From Andalucia godoyi (lineage: Eukaryota; Discoba; Jakobea; Jakobida; Andaluciidae), in the NCBI GenBank assembly GCA_009859145.1, contig VRVR01000009.1, forward strand, positions 310,001 through 374,000: a DNA stretch of 64,000 bases, given 5' to 3'. The notes beneath the pieces are model-generated. The model made no database searches. It saw only the letters and a list, made by a program, of their open reading frames with translations, and was not told the DNA's origin. Positions 29,183-40,200 of the stretch are shown here, one piece after another. Position numbers and translations under genes: made by a program. Position 1 is the stretch's first letter, and each line of letters starts with the position of its first letter.

Positions 29183-29963
29183 CAGTGTTTAATTATGTAC
29201 TGGACGTCGCTGAATCATCCGAGTTTCTCAAATTGTACTGTAAAACACTGCAAATTCTTCAGCAGAGGCCCCCTGTCCAGTGTGTTATGCCCACGTGATT
29301 TAGTATAGTACCTCAACCTCAAATATCCCGCGCTGTGTGTGCACTCACCCCGCACGAAAACCCAGCGAAAACCCCAGCAAGAAACACCGAATCTCGCAAA
29401 ACCCACCTCAACCTTAAACGCGCTTGCTTGTGACGATCACCAAACGGAGGAACATTTTTTTTTTTTTTGATTAGACGGAAGATATGCCTGCACCCCGATG
29501 TGCAGGATGTTGAAAGCAATTTCTTTTCCGCGCAGTGGCTCCCCAGCGTGGGCACTCAGTCACGCCTAGGTCACGCTCCAGCAGACCAGCATACATGTCT
29601 GGCTACTCTCCGTATGTTATATCCCAGAGTAAAGCAGAACAGCAGCGGCTTGGAGGTAAACTCGAATCGCATGTCTTAGCAGACCATGATTACGGCCATC
29701 GGAACATTCCTCCCAAGGTACGAGCTATTTTGGTGATTGGCGGCTGCCAAATTGCAAACACGTTTATGCAGTGGCTGGGTACTTCGGGCATTCCGTGGGA
29801 ACAACAACAACATCCGTCGTTGGGGTTCCCCGCGCAGACAGCTTTTTCGTCCATCTCTTCAGTGCTTGGGTCACCGATATTTCCTCGTCTTTTTGATGTG
29901 CTTTCGGTTCTTTGTTTTTCTCTCTCCGTTCTTCCTGGCGTCTTCGCAAGAACGTCATCGATC
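29183..29963. other. Upstream region of the GCC2/GCC3 receptor, with in-frame extension
   Basis: From 29535 to 29963 the receptor frame stays open for 143 codons (including MSGYSPYVISQSKAEQQRLG and a hydrophobic stretch near VRAILVIGGCQIANTF). It is read here as 5' UTR or a separate small product, because a clean signal peptide starts at 29964 and is preceded by a pyrimidine-rich tract ending TCTTCGCAAG (29941-29950). A T12 run lies at 29457-29468. 29183-29534 shows nothing. Confidence 0.4.
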
Positions 29964-32900
29964 ATGAGTGCTCGTCTGTTTTTTTTGGCGTGCTTTGTTG
30001 GAGTGCTGTTTTATTGCACCCGTCACTGTGTTCATGCAGTGACATGGTCCGTTGTCGGCACTGGCGCATCGGCATCTCCAGGGAATGCCAACCAGGTCCG
30101 CTTGGCGATTGACAGCAAGGACCAGGTGTACCTTGCATTCAAGGATGATGGCGTCGGCGGCACTGCGAGAGCCAGCGTCATGAAGCTGGACAAGCGCAAT
30201 AGCTGGGGCTACGTAGGGTCGCGTGCCTTTTCCACTGCAATTAATTATAACTGGTACTGCTTCTCTTTGGGCATAGACAGGACCGACGTACCGCACATCC
30301 TTTTTCGATCGTATTCGGGAGATGACCAGGCTATTTCAATGAGGTACAACAGCACCACGACATCTTGGGAGTACGTGGGCCCGACGAATTTCACTCCTGT
30401 GTCGATTAGTTTTGCATACGCCATTCTTTTTTCTTTGACCAACGTTCCTTACGCATTCTTCACTACCCAGGCAACTACCCAGGCAATGGCCATGAAGTAT
30501 TCCAATAATGTCTGGTCAATCCTTGGTACTGTAACTCAGTTCTCTCCAGGCTACGCATTAAATCCGGCTGCTGCAATGGACTCCAATGGCACTCCATATA
30601 TTTTGTTTGGAGATTATGTTTCGTCGACGAATTCTCGAGCATCTGTTATGAAACTCAATTCATCGAACGAGTGGGCCCTTGTGGGACAACGCCAGTTTAC
30701 ACCGACAAGCACCTCTAGCACCTACATGGATATTCAAATCCATCCTATCACGAACTACCCGTATATTGCATACCGTGGCGATGATACTGTTGGAAACAAA
30801 CTAACGGTTATGTGTTTTAACGGTACGGAATGGTCGCTCGTGGGTGGGTCTGCTGGAATTTCAAACGGGTCTGTCGAGAATATCGCCATGCGATTCAATT
30901 CCAATGGTACCTTGTATGCTGTGTTCAGGGATGCATCTGCTTCGAATAAGTTGTCCATGCTCACCTGGAATGGCACTGCGTGGTCGCAGTTTGGCACTCC
31001 GGGGTTTTCGCCAACCACCACAAACTCCGCAACGGCTCCTATCGGCATCGTAATCTCGTCAAAGGGGGATATTTACGTATCATATACCAACTCAGACAAC
31101 GCAGCGATGGTGTTGACAACGGCTTCTTTGTCGACACCATCGTGCCCATCGGGAACGTACATGCTACCTTCCGGCGCCTGCGAGTTGTGCCCCGCTGGAT
31201 CGTACTACAATTCTTCGGGCCAACAGTCAAACTGCACACTTTGTCCATCCGGCACATTTAGTGCAGCAGTTGGAGCCAATTCATCGACCACTTGCTCACT
31301 CTGTGGCGCTGGATCCTTTGGAAACTCAACGGGCGGAACGAGCGCATCGTCCTGCTATTTATGTCCTGCTGGTTCTTTTTCCGCAGTCGACGGCGCAACT
31401 TCATGCACGCTCTGTGCTGCGGGTACTTACAGCAACGTCAGTGGTGCGTCCAGTGCGATGGCATGCTTTGCGTATCCAGCGGGCAGCTTCTCTCTTGCCA
31501 GCGGATCAGCAACATGTCAACTTTGTGCAGCAGGTACGTTTGGAAACACAACTGGTGCATCGAGCGCTTCTTCGTGCTTTGAGTGTGCAGCTGGATCGTA
31601 TGCGACATTGGACGGATCAGCCACTTGCACTCTGTGCGACGCTGGAACCTACAGTACTGTTCCCGGCGCAGCCAACATCTCTGTTTGTGTTTCTTGTTCT
31701 CCTGGTTCCTACTCCACAGTTGCAGGGGCCTCCCAGTGCACCCTCTGTTCTGCTGGAACGTCAAATAGCGCATCAGGATCTGCAAATAGTTCCGCATGCA
31801 CGCCATGCTCAGCCGGCAGCTATTCGACAACTCCAGGATCCAATTCGTGCACACTATGCTCGTCAGGAACCTATAATCCAAATACTAGCACTACAACAAA
31901 CGCATCTTGCTTGCTGTGCCCAGCGGGTACCTACAATCCGAACAACGGCTCGACGAACGCAGCAGCATGCATCCCGTGCGCGGTGAATTCGTACTCGTCG
32001 TCGTCTGGTAGCGCGATCTGTACTGCTTGCAGCACCGGCCAGTGTGCTTCGACGACTGGGTTGACGTCATGTGCCGCTTGCACATGCGCTCCCGGTCAGT
32101 ACAGACTTGGCACAACGTCCTGTGCGCAGTGTCCTGCTGGAACATGGCAAAATTTGCCGGACCAGACGTCATGCAACTTTTGTCCAATAGGGCTGGCTTC
32201 CTCTGCGGTCGGCGCGGCAAATTTCAGTGTCTGCACGCCCTGTAATCCTGGGACCTACCCCGTATTTGGGTCTGCGAGCTGTGTTCCATGCTACCCTGGG
32301 TGGTTTGCACCCGGTTTCGGTAACGGTGGTTGCGGCCCATGTCCCCCAGGAACGTATATCGGCGCATACGCAAGCGAGGTTTGCGATGCTTGTTCAGCAG
32401 GAACCTTTTCGAATACTGCATCCCCATTTTGCATGACTTGCCCCAGTGGAACGTTTAGTGTGGACAGAGCTCCACGATGCAACGTTTACAATGTTTCCGA
32501 GTCGTCATTATCGCCAAGTGAAATGGCACTGTTGTCCTCAGACTGGCAATGTACCTCGCGTCAGCTGAGCTCTGCGAACGCATCCCTTGTGGTGTATGCT
32601 ATTTGGAATCGCCAAGCCGTGAATGTTGACGCATTTGCTTCGTGCAACGTCAGCACATTTGAAACGCTGCCGACTGCGAGCACCAAAGGAGAGTCGCTGA
32701 ACTTGGCACTGAATGTGACGACGCTCACTTCTGCAAGTTCGTGGTTTCAGCAAAACGCAAAGTGTTTCGTCTGCATGCGTGGATCGGCGGCAGGCAGTGT
32801 GTGGGTTGCGCTGTCAGAGACAGAGGTTGTTGCGGAGAACTCGGAGACGCCGGTCGGCGTCATTACTCACGGGCAGCCGAAGTTCGTTTCCACGCCTCCA

Positions 32901-33563
32901 TTCGCCGCCCCAGGTGCACGAATTGTCGAAATCACTCTCATTGTCACCGGAGGCACGGTGGATGCATATCTGTCGACATCAAACCCGTCACCATCTGCGT
33001 CCAGCTGGGATGTCATGCAGCATATCGAGTCGGCTACAGCACGACTGTCGATTCTTGCGAGCGGTCCTGTTTACATCGGTCTGTTCAATCCGACAGCGTT
33101 GTCACCTGCCCCAGTGCTTCTCCATACTGTCCGCAACTCCGGATCGCAACCGACGGTGGCTGTTTCCTTTACGCTCCGCAGCTCTTCTTCTACTTCGTCC
33201 TCTGACGAGAGTGGATCAGAAACGCTGACTTCGGGAGACATTGCGGCGATTGTCGTGGTTCCAGTGTTGTCTGTTGTTGCTGTTGTCAGTGGAGTGTTGC
33301 TGTGGAGGCGCCACAAGAACTCGCCTCAAGTTCTGTCTCCCGATGTTGAAGTTGTCTGCATGCGCACATCGGACACGGAATTCGCATTGGCAAATACAAC
33401 CGACAGCGAAAGGCTGAGGACCGTTGATCCGTCCAGCATCGTGATGGAGACAGAAGCACCGGCACAGAAATTGGAAATTTTCGGTGAACACACTGAAGTT
33501 GTCGTATCCGGCACTGACCACCAGGCCGTAGAAAAACTGGGTGGAGTCAACGAAAAGCAATAG
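29964..33563 (+). CDS. GCC2/GCC3 cysteine-rich type I membrane receptor-like protein, paralog 1
   Basis: 1,199 residues. Signal peptide MSARLFFLACFVGVLFYCTR. Residues ~28-390 form about seven repeats of ~50 residues of the form W..VG...F...I..D..G.PY..F.D....S.VMK, which suggests a beta-propeller. Residues ~395-835 contain over a dozen ephrin-receptor-like GCC2/GCC3 repeats (C.LCPAGTYN....S....C..C). In one repeat a cysteine is lost (AMACFAYPAGSFS). A conserved non-repeat region follows, then a Ser-rich stalk, one membrane helix at about 1091-1112 with a WRRHKN stop-transfer, and a ~90-residue acidic tail without a kinase domain. Many N-glycosylation sites. A surface adhesion or recognition role is inferred. 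Near-identical to paralog 2 (46582-51045) in the C-terminal ectodomain. Stop TAG. Confidence 0.85.
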   Translation: MSARLFFLACFVGVLFYCTRHCVHAVTWSVVGTGASASPGNANQVRLAIDSKDQVYLAFKDDGVGGTARASVMKLDKRNSWGYVGSRAFSTAINYNWYCFSLGIDRTDVPHILFRSYSGDDQAISMRYNSTTTSWEYVGPTNFTPVSISFAYAILFSLTNVPYAFFTTQATTQAMAMKYSNNVWSILGTVTQFSPGYALNPAAAMDSNGTPYILFGDYVSSTNSRASVMKLNSSNEWALVGQRQFTPTSTSSTYMDIQIHPITNYPYIAYRGDDTVGNKLTVMCFNGTEWSLVGGSAGISNGSVENIAMRFNSNGTLYAVFRDASASNKLSMLTWNGTAWSQFGTPGFSPTTTNSATAPIGIVISSKGDIYVSYTNSDNAAMVLTTASLSTPSCPSGTYMLPSGACELCPAGSYYNSSGQQSNCTLCPSGTFSAAVGANSSTTCSLCGAGSFGNSTGGTSASSCYLCPAGSFSAVDGATSCTLCAAGTYSNVSGASSAMACFAYPAGSFSLASGSATCQLCAAGTFGNTTGASSASSCFECAAGSYATLDGSATCTLCDAGTYSTVPGAANISVCVSCSPGSYSTVAGASQCTLCSAGTSNSASGSANSSACTPCSAGSYSTTPGSNSCTLCSSGTYNPNTSTTTNASCLLCPAGTYNPNNGSTNAAACIPCAVNSYSSSSGSAICTACSTGQCASTTGLTSCAACTCAPGQYRLGTTSCAQCPAGTWQNLPDQTSCNFCPIGLASSAVGAANFSVCTPCNPGTYPVFGSASCVPCYPGWFAPGFGNGGCGPCPPGTYIGAYASEVCDACSAGTFSNTASPFCMTCPSGTFSVDRAPRCNVYNVSESSLSPSEMALLSSDWQCTSRQLSSANASLVVYAIWNRQAVNVDAFASCNVSTFETLPTASTKGESLNLALNVTTLTSASSWFQQNAKCFVCMRGSAAGSVWVALSETEVVAENSETPVGVITHGQPKFVSTPPFAAPGARIVEITLIVTGGTVDAYLSTSNPSPSASSWDVMQHIESATARLSILASGPVYIGLFNPTALSPAPVLLHTVRNSGSQPTVAVSFTLRSSSSTSSSDESGSETLTSGDIAAIVVVPVLSVVAVVSGVLLWRRHKNSPQVLSPDVEVVCMRTSDTEFALANTTDSERLRTVDPSSIVMETEAPAQKLEIFGEHTEVVVSGTDHQAVEKLGGVNEKQ

Positions 33564-33660
33564 TAAATCCGGCAAAAAGCTTGAATGCTTTCTCATGCGA
33601 TAATTTTCCACCGAGTTGATGCCAAGCTTTCGCCTGCATGAAAAGCGAAAATCAATTATA
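33564..33660. other. Short spacer between receptor and repeat copy C
   Basis: 3' flank of the receptor gene; A/T-rich end but no recognised element. Confidence 0.4.
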
Positions 33661-33962
33661 AACGGCTAAGCTGTCACTGAAGACAGATCCAATTTGGGGC
33701 GAGAACCAGCTCTGCATCAAAGGGTCATCGTAACCAACACATTCCACAATCGATTCAACATTCAAAAATGAACGTTGGAGGAAAACAGAATGTGGCCCGT
33801 TTGAGTTTGTTGGGAAGATCCCTCTTTGAAGCCATGCGATGTTTTGTCTTTGATGACAGGTGCTGCTTGAGGGTTCGATTGGGAAAAGCAAGCGGGAGAT
33901 AATAGAAAAGGGAAAAAAGTGAAAAAGAATGAAAGAAATTCTAGACTTGACTACGGTAAGAA
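33661..33962 (+). repeat. Dispersed 0.3-kb repeat, copy C
   Basis: The most diverged copy. It keeps CGGCTAAGCTGTCACTGAAG, GCATCAAAGGGTCATCG, GTTTGTTGGGAAGATCCCTC, TTTGAAGCCATGCGATGTTT, GGTGCTGCTTGAGGGTTCGA and the terminal GACTTGACTACGGTAAGAAT. Its middle differs from copies A and B. It is co-directional with the hybrid kinase whose ATG lies 660 bp downstream. Homology stops right after GTAAGAA in all three copies. Confidence 0.8.
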
Positions 33963-34622
33963 TAGTCAAAAGCTGTCAGCTGCTGCCGCCTACTGCGATC
34001 TGAAGAAGCAATCCGAAGCGCACGCAAACAAAAAACACTGCCACGCGCCATGCGCATGCGTTTGTTACGGTATCTTAACAATTCCGTCACACGATGCCCG
34101 ATTCGTTTCGCCCCATTTTTGATCATGAAATCCCTATAAACACGCTGCCGCGTTGCATTCTCGCACGGCGACGCTCATTTCTTATATTGTCTGTCTGCCG
34201 ACAAGCTGTCTTCGATGATCGCCAAGGCGGCAACTGCGCGGCAGCGCTACTCGATGAAACGCGCGAATTCGTGGGGCGGCAGTGTCGATTGTGACTTGTG
34301 ACGGAGGAGTGTACGTCTGAAGCGTGCGGCCGTTGCAGGGAAATGCATCGCAAGGTGTATGGAACAATGTAGGCGTCCATGCAGAATCAAACATTGAAAT
34401 AAGCTGACAGCTTCAACAGTCTGGTACGCTTTCGCCGCTGTTGTTGACGACGACGGGAATTCTGTGTCAGCAAGCACATCCAAATGCTTGATCCTGCAGA
34501 ACTGCCTCATTTGGATGACGCACAAAAATCTCAATGTTTTTTGTATCTTCCGGAGATGTTCTTTTTCCGATTCTCTGTAGCATTTCGTCTTTTCTGTATT
34601 CTGCGATCTGCTGTTGACCAAC
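33963..34622. other. Intergenic between repeat C and the hybrid kinase
   Basis: 660 bp without a recognised gene. It becomes pyrimidine-rich at 34561-34610 and contains GATTCTCTGTAG (34570-34581), which could be the acceptor for a leader intron starting at the GTAAG of repeat C. Confidence 0.35.
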
Positions 34623-36374
34623 ATGACATCCAGTAGACGTGATGACAATGAGGAACAAGTATCTGCGGTGACTTTCGAAAATCCGTGGGATCTTATGGAC
34701 AATGCGTCGATTGGGATTCATCTTGTTGATTCGTCGGGAATCATCCGCTATGCAAACAAGGCGGAATTGACAATGCTTGGATATTCGAGCAACGAATACA
34801 TCGGAAAGCACATCGCCGACTTTCATGCTGATTCACATACGATTTGCGATATTATGCAGAAGTTAAGTCGGTTCGAAACGCTGCACAACTATCGCGCACG
34901 CTTGCTTTGCAAGGATGGGTCGGTAAGATGGGGCTCCATCGAGTCTAGCGTGTATTGCACAGCGGATGGGAGGTTCTGTCACACCCGTTGTTTTACGAGG
35001 GATGTCACAGACCTGATTGCTGCGCAGGAGCGTATGAAACTGCAGGAGATTGAATTATTAGAACAAGAAGCCCGCAGGAACTCTGCAGAGCAGCTTTCTT
35101 CGCAATGTTCTGCTTTTTTGCGTACTGTTGTGCACGAGTGGAAGAATCCGCTCGCGGGTGTCCTTGGTGCCATCCAGCTTATCGAAGATGACTTGGAGGA
35201 ATGTGCGCGATCTTTTGGTAGTACTGACGGGGCAAGCCTTCAATCGCTGCGCTCAACGATTCAAAAGTCAATTGACTGTATTCGGTTTTCTGTGGATCAG
35301 CAGCAGAGGGTTTCGGAGGATGTTTTGTCATGGTCGCGAATGCGATCGAACAAACTCGAGATTGTTCAGTGCCCGCTTGATTTGATGGGACTCTTGAAAC
35401 AGCTTCGTTTGTTCTTTGAATGTGAAACACGTCTGCGATTTCTGCAGACGAACAAAGTCAGGTTTTTTGCAAATGTCTCTGATGACACGATGGAGGCGCT
35501 GCACATCATTACCCAACAGTTTCATATTTTAGGCGATGAACGTCGGCTGCAGCAGGTTTTGATGAACCTCGTTCAAAATGCATTGAAGTTTACGACATCT
35601 GGATCGGTCAACGTCGGGATTTCCATTTCTCGTACATCAGACTCCACCTTGCACGTAACCTTCCGAGTGTCCGATTCCGGAATTGGGCTCTCACAGGATG
35701 AAATTTCGAAGCTTTTCGCGCCCTTTCAGCAAGCGTCGACTTCGGTGTTTCATCAATTTGGTGGGCATGGCCTTGGCCTGAGCATCTGTCGCGAACTGAT
35801 TGAACACATGGGCGGCAGCATCCATGTGCGATCGGAAGCTGGAGCAGGGACGACTTTTGTCGTAGAAGTTCCGCTTTCGTTGCAAGTCCGAGATCCAGTT
35901 GCCACGAATGTCGCTGCAGATACAATGTCCACGAGCCCAGCTTCCGTTCCTTCCGGCAGCGAAAGCGTATCCCTGGACGTTCTCATTGCGGACGATTCTC
36001 TCGTCATTCAACGGGTTTTGGGTCGGTACTTGCGCCACGTTCGCTTCATGCGGGTCGCGATGGATGGGCAACAGGCGGTGTCAGTTTTTGCAGAACGTCT
36101 TCAGCAATCGGGAGCGTCGTTTCATCTAATTCTACTCGACCTTGAAATGCCTGGATTGCGCGGCTTGGAGGTTGCACGACGCATTCGGTACATGGAAAAA
36201 CAAGCAACCGTCCATCCCAGCCGAATTGTCTTGATGACGGCGGGTCCGACTGATCAGTTTGATCCTCGCGACTTGGCTTCTCTTGATGCAATTCTCCCGA
36301 AGCCCGTCACGAAAAGGGATATCGAATTGCAGATGAGCGAATGCACACGCAATCAGACTTTGTTGGAAGCGTAA
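34623..36374 (+). CDS. PAS-hybrid histidine kinase, soluble
   Basis: 583 residues, no membrane helix. A PAS domain (residues ~20-135; IGIHLVDSSGIIRYANKAEL, GKDG-like LCKDGSVRWGSIES, exit RDVTDLIAAQERMKLQEIE) leads into a HisKA helix with the phospho-accepting His171 in VVHEWKNPLAGVLGAIQLI. The ATPase has all boxes: N (VLMNLVQNALKFT), G1 (VSDSGIGLS), F (KLFAPFQQAS) and G2 (GGHGLGLSICRELIEHMGG). A receiver follows with DD in VLIADDS, Asp506 in LILLDLEMPGL, Thr in VLMTAG and Lys in ILPKPVTKRD. This is a complete phosphorelay sensor; the input is unknown. An earlier in-frame TTG is not a credible start. Stop TAA. It probably needs a separate HPt protein. Confidence 0.95.
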   Translation: MTSSRRDDNEEQVSAVTFENPWDLMDNASIGIHLVDSSGIIRYANKAELTMLGYSSNEYIGKHIADFHADSHTICDIMQKLSRFETLHNYRARLLCKDGSVRWGSIESSVYCTADGRFCHTRCFTRDVTDLIAAQERMKLQEIELLEQEARRNSAEQLSSQCSAFLRTVVHEWKNPLAGVLGAIQLIEDDLEECARSFGSTDGASLQSLRSTIQKSIDCIRFSVDQQQRVSEDVLSWSRMRSNKLEIVQCPLDLMGLLKQLRLFFECETRLRFLQTNKVRFFANVSDDTMEALHIITQQFHILGDERRLQQVLMNLVQNALKFTTSGSVNVGISISRTSDSTLHVTFRVSDSGIGLSQDEISKLFAPFQQASTSVFHQFGGHGLGLSICRELIEHMGGSIHVRSEAGAGTTFVVEVPLSLQVRDPVATNVAADTMSTSPASVPSGSESVSLDVLIADDSLVIQRVLGRYLRHVRFMRVAMDGQQAVSVFAERLQQSGASFHLILLDLEMPGLRGLEVARRIRYMEKQATVHPSRIVLMTAGPTDQFDPRDLASLDAILPKPVTKRDIELQMSECTRNQTLLEA

Positions 36375-37259
36375 TGCAGCAAAAAATGTATTAGTTTTTG
36401 TACGAGACATGCAGATTGAATTCGTTGCCTTGGCTTTTGTAATCTCTTTTCGATGACTCTTGTTGTTGCGGGAGCAGTTCCTGATATCACACAATGACCA
36501 AGATGCGCCAAAACCCGACAATTTCTTCCAGGGAGTGCTGACAACATATCCGACTGTGCATCTAGAGTTTTGCATACGCAAAACATGCGCTGTTATTGGA
36601 TGAATGCGATTGTGATTGCAGTTGTGATTCTGACTTTTGCTGTGCTCTCTCTTGCTCTCGTTATTGTGTACTGGGATTCATTTCGTACAGGAACGGTCTT
36701 CGCGTCGTACGTCATTTTGATCGGAGAGCCTATTTCACAGTCTTGCGGATCCGGCATTGCCGACATCCTCCGCCACGCGCAGCGCACTCCATGTTGCACA
36801 ACATTCTCGATGTCGATGAATTTCTCCAAGTTGTCAAGAATGTTTTCTCGATGCATACCAGCAATAGTTTCATTTCATTCAACCTCGGCTTTACAGAGAA
36901 CTCCATAGGTCTCCATGCCTAGCAGCGCTCTGCCAACAACCAACTGTCCACACGGCCATTCCCACTGCCAATACATACCCAGCACTCTCGAATCGCTGCG
37001 AGCGTACATTCTGAATGGAAAGAAGAACACGATGTAGGTTCGCCCAATGTACAGTTCATGAACCTGAACCGTGGAATGCGCTGATACTTCTGCCGTTGCA
37101 TGCCACACTGATTAAAATACCTTCAGATTCCAAGCGATAGCAGCTGTTGCGAAGAGAAGCGGAATCATCAAAGGATTGTCATTCCATTGTGAAAAATGGA
37201 AAAAAAAAACACATTCATAGCAATAATTATACTGAGAATTGAAAAAGTCAATGGTGGTA
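36375..37259. other. Convergent intergenic region, possible gene fragment
   Basis: On the plus strand the ATG at 36600 opens a frame with a strong membrane-helix sequence (MNAIVIAVVILTFAVLSLAL, then VIVYWDSFRTGTVF) that ends by 36908. A second plus frame (LHNILDVDEFLQVVKNVFSM...) overlaps it and continues to 36922. This resembles the start of a membrane sensor gone out of frame, but no domain can be named. The rest shows nothing. Confidence 0.3.
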
Positions 37260-40200
37260 TCAGAGATCAAGTCGTTTTTCAAGCGAAATGGAAACAGTCT
37301 TGGGGATGATGACTTGGCGAACGACGGATCGATTGACGGCGGGAGCGGCCGAAGAAACCCGAGAGCGGTCAGTGGGATCGAGGATTTCCTCCCAGTTCGG
37401 CTCTGGGAATCCAAAGACAGCGGATTCTGTTTGTCCGTGCACAAAGTATGTAGTGACCTCTCCGACGCCTTTGAGCATGACCTTGCGTGTTTCGCAATCA
37501 TATATGGAATGCACTCTTTCGAATGTGGCTCTGGAAACGTGAATGCGTCCTGGACACCCGGTGGACTCAAGACGCGAGCAGATGTTCACGTCCTCAGAAT
37601 AAACATCCCAAATATACCGGTTCTCGCCAATGCAGCCCGCAATGACCTGGCCCGAGTGTACACCGACGCGGATCTGCAGCGGCTCTTTCAGCCCCAACAT
37701 GCCGCTCTCATTCAAGCGCCTGACGAGCTCCATACATGCAAACGAAAATTCAATCATTCGAACAGGATGGTCAACGCAAGGCTGCGGAGCTCCAGCCACA
37801 CACAGGTACGCATCGCCAATCGTCTTGACCTTTTCAACTCCGTAGTGCAGAGCCAGACGGTCCATTCCGGTTACAAGCGAATTGAGCATCCGGACGAGAT
37901 GAGCCGGAGTCAGCGCAGAAGACAGCTGCGTGAATCCTTTGATGTCGCTGAAGAATATTGTTACCTCATCATACATGTCGGCGATTAGGGTTTCTCCGCG
38001 CTGGAGTCGGTCTGCAATGGAATGGGGAAGGATGTTCTGCAACAGCGTGTCTGCTCGACGCTTCTCTGCCTCAAGAAGAGTTTCGCGGCGTACTGTTTCA
38101 CTCATGTCTCGAACAAAAACAAGAAACGTGACGGTGGTGTCAGTTGGATTTTGCGCCGACTCTGCATCTTTGAGTTCTGCATGTGAAGTGTCTGAAGTGC
38201 GCGAAATATCCAGTCGTACCGGAAATGGTGCCCCGGAGAGTCCTCTCGAAAACTGCACATCCACATGACGCGTCACGGAGTCGGGCGAGAGGGCTCGTTG
38301 AATAAGAACTGTGTCATCCGCCGTTGCTGCAAAAGAGCAGAGAGAGCGACCTAGGACCATGCGATTGTCCAGACCTACCATAGAGCAAAAGGCGCGGTTG
38401 CAGTTTTCGACTCGGGGATCGCGGCTTCCGGAAGATGAAAGACCCAGCTGGCTGCCACGGCCCCTCCTACCCGTGCTTTCCTCGTCGAAAATGGCCTCCG
38501 GAGAACCTCTCTGATCTCCAGCACCAAAGGTGGAAACATGCAGTGCAATTTCAAGAATGCCGTCCTTGGAGGTTTCTAACAGTCTGGAGAAACGTGTCTG
38601 CAAATCAACTTGCCGTTCCACTAGCTGAAGCTTCGACAGCTTCAGGAGATCGGCATGATACACATTGGCATCTTCTCCGCTATACGCACTGTCTCCAAAA
38701 AGGATCACCCCGAATAGCGGCCACGACTTCAGCCAGTTCCATGGAAGCCAAAGGAACAACAGCCGTGCGCGCTGTGACTCGTGTTCCAGACCAGCCAGGG
38801 AGTTGAGAAGCCACGCAAAACACAAAAAGAGGACGGGAAGCAACACCGCGAAGCACACAATCACAGAAGTGTACAGGACGTCCACGCGGCGGTCATACGC
38901 AGTATTCTGGTAACGAACCAATATAAGAAACTGATCCGCAAAGTACGATTCCATCTGCGAAATGGATGAGTACAGCGGAAGATTCAAGTCAGAAGGACTG
39001 TTTGCAAAGGACGCCCACTGCGATACTGCATTCAGATAGTCGCCGAACAAAGATGCAAGAGGTCGGCAAGTAATGAGCGTCTGATCGCTGCAAAACGGAT
39101 CGTAATGCATGGAATCTGCTCGGGAATCAAGCCCGTCAAACTTTGCCCGAAGGTCTAGATCTGCCTGGGCAAGATCCCGCAAGGAATCTTGGAGCTCTGT
39201 GAAAATTTGCGACCGTGATGACCACGCTCGTGTGTCGTTTGCGATGAGTTCGATTGAGAGACAATGCAAACGCGACATGATTGACCTGCGATCTCCAGAC
39301 AATGACGTCAATTCTGTATTGTCGCGAAAGAACGACAGGAAAACAAATCCATGAATGCAAACAACCGTAATTAATATGGAGGACAAGAGAAGTGTGATGG
39401 CAAACACAACGGAAAGCCGGCGCAGTGGGTCTCTTCGAACGCGAAACGGCACAACACCATTGGAAGCAGCAAAGTTGTCATCATAGCCAGATGGCGCATC
39501 GTCGGTTTCCATATCGGATTCCGACGTGGCCGAATCAGTGGACCGCGTCCCTCGGATCTTGAACGCTGAGACAATCCGCTGAACCATTCCTTTTGGAATA
39601 GATCCAAAGAACGAGTACAGCTGTGCACGATTTTTGACAAATCGCTTGGAAGCAGGATAAAACAACCCCAAAAGCAAGAGCAAGGGGATCAACCAGCCGA
39701 TGCACAGCAACACAGCCAGTACGATCACGAATGTCGCATACGTGTCGTCATACACAGTGACAATCTTTGAGAAACTGCCAGAAAGAAACGAAAATAGCAC
39801 GGAAATGCTGTTGTCGAGCACAAATCGCACGGACGGATCCGTGCTAGCATTCTGCAGCGTTGCTACTGTGTTGGCTCTCGCAAGACTCGAGGCGGTTTGT
39901 CCCACGCGCAGCGTCAAATCCTTCATGCTCAGCTGTCGTCCAGTGACATCAAAAGAGTCCGTGGCTGGGATGTACAACTTCGGCGTGATCTTTTCGTGCA
40001 AGATTTCATTCCTCTTGGCAGAGTTTGGCACCGAAGCCGTTTCTACGTTTCGCATGTTTGTCTGCAAAAGATTGCCTTCGCTCTGTAGTTTGTCAGCATG
40101 TGCCGCCACGGATGGTTGCATGATTTCCAATCGCATCGCAATCGCCACGCCCTGGGAAATTCGGCGATTTCGACTGACAAGAATCAGTGTTTCCGAAGCT

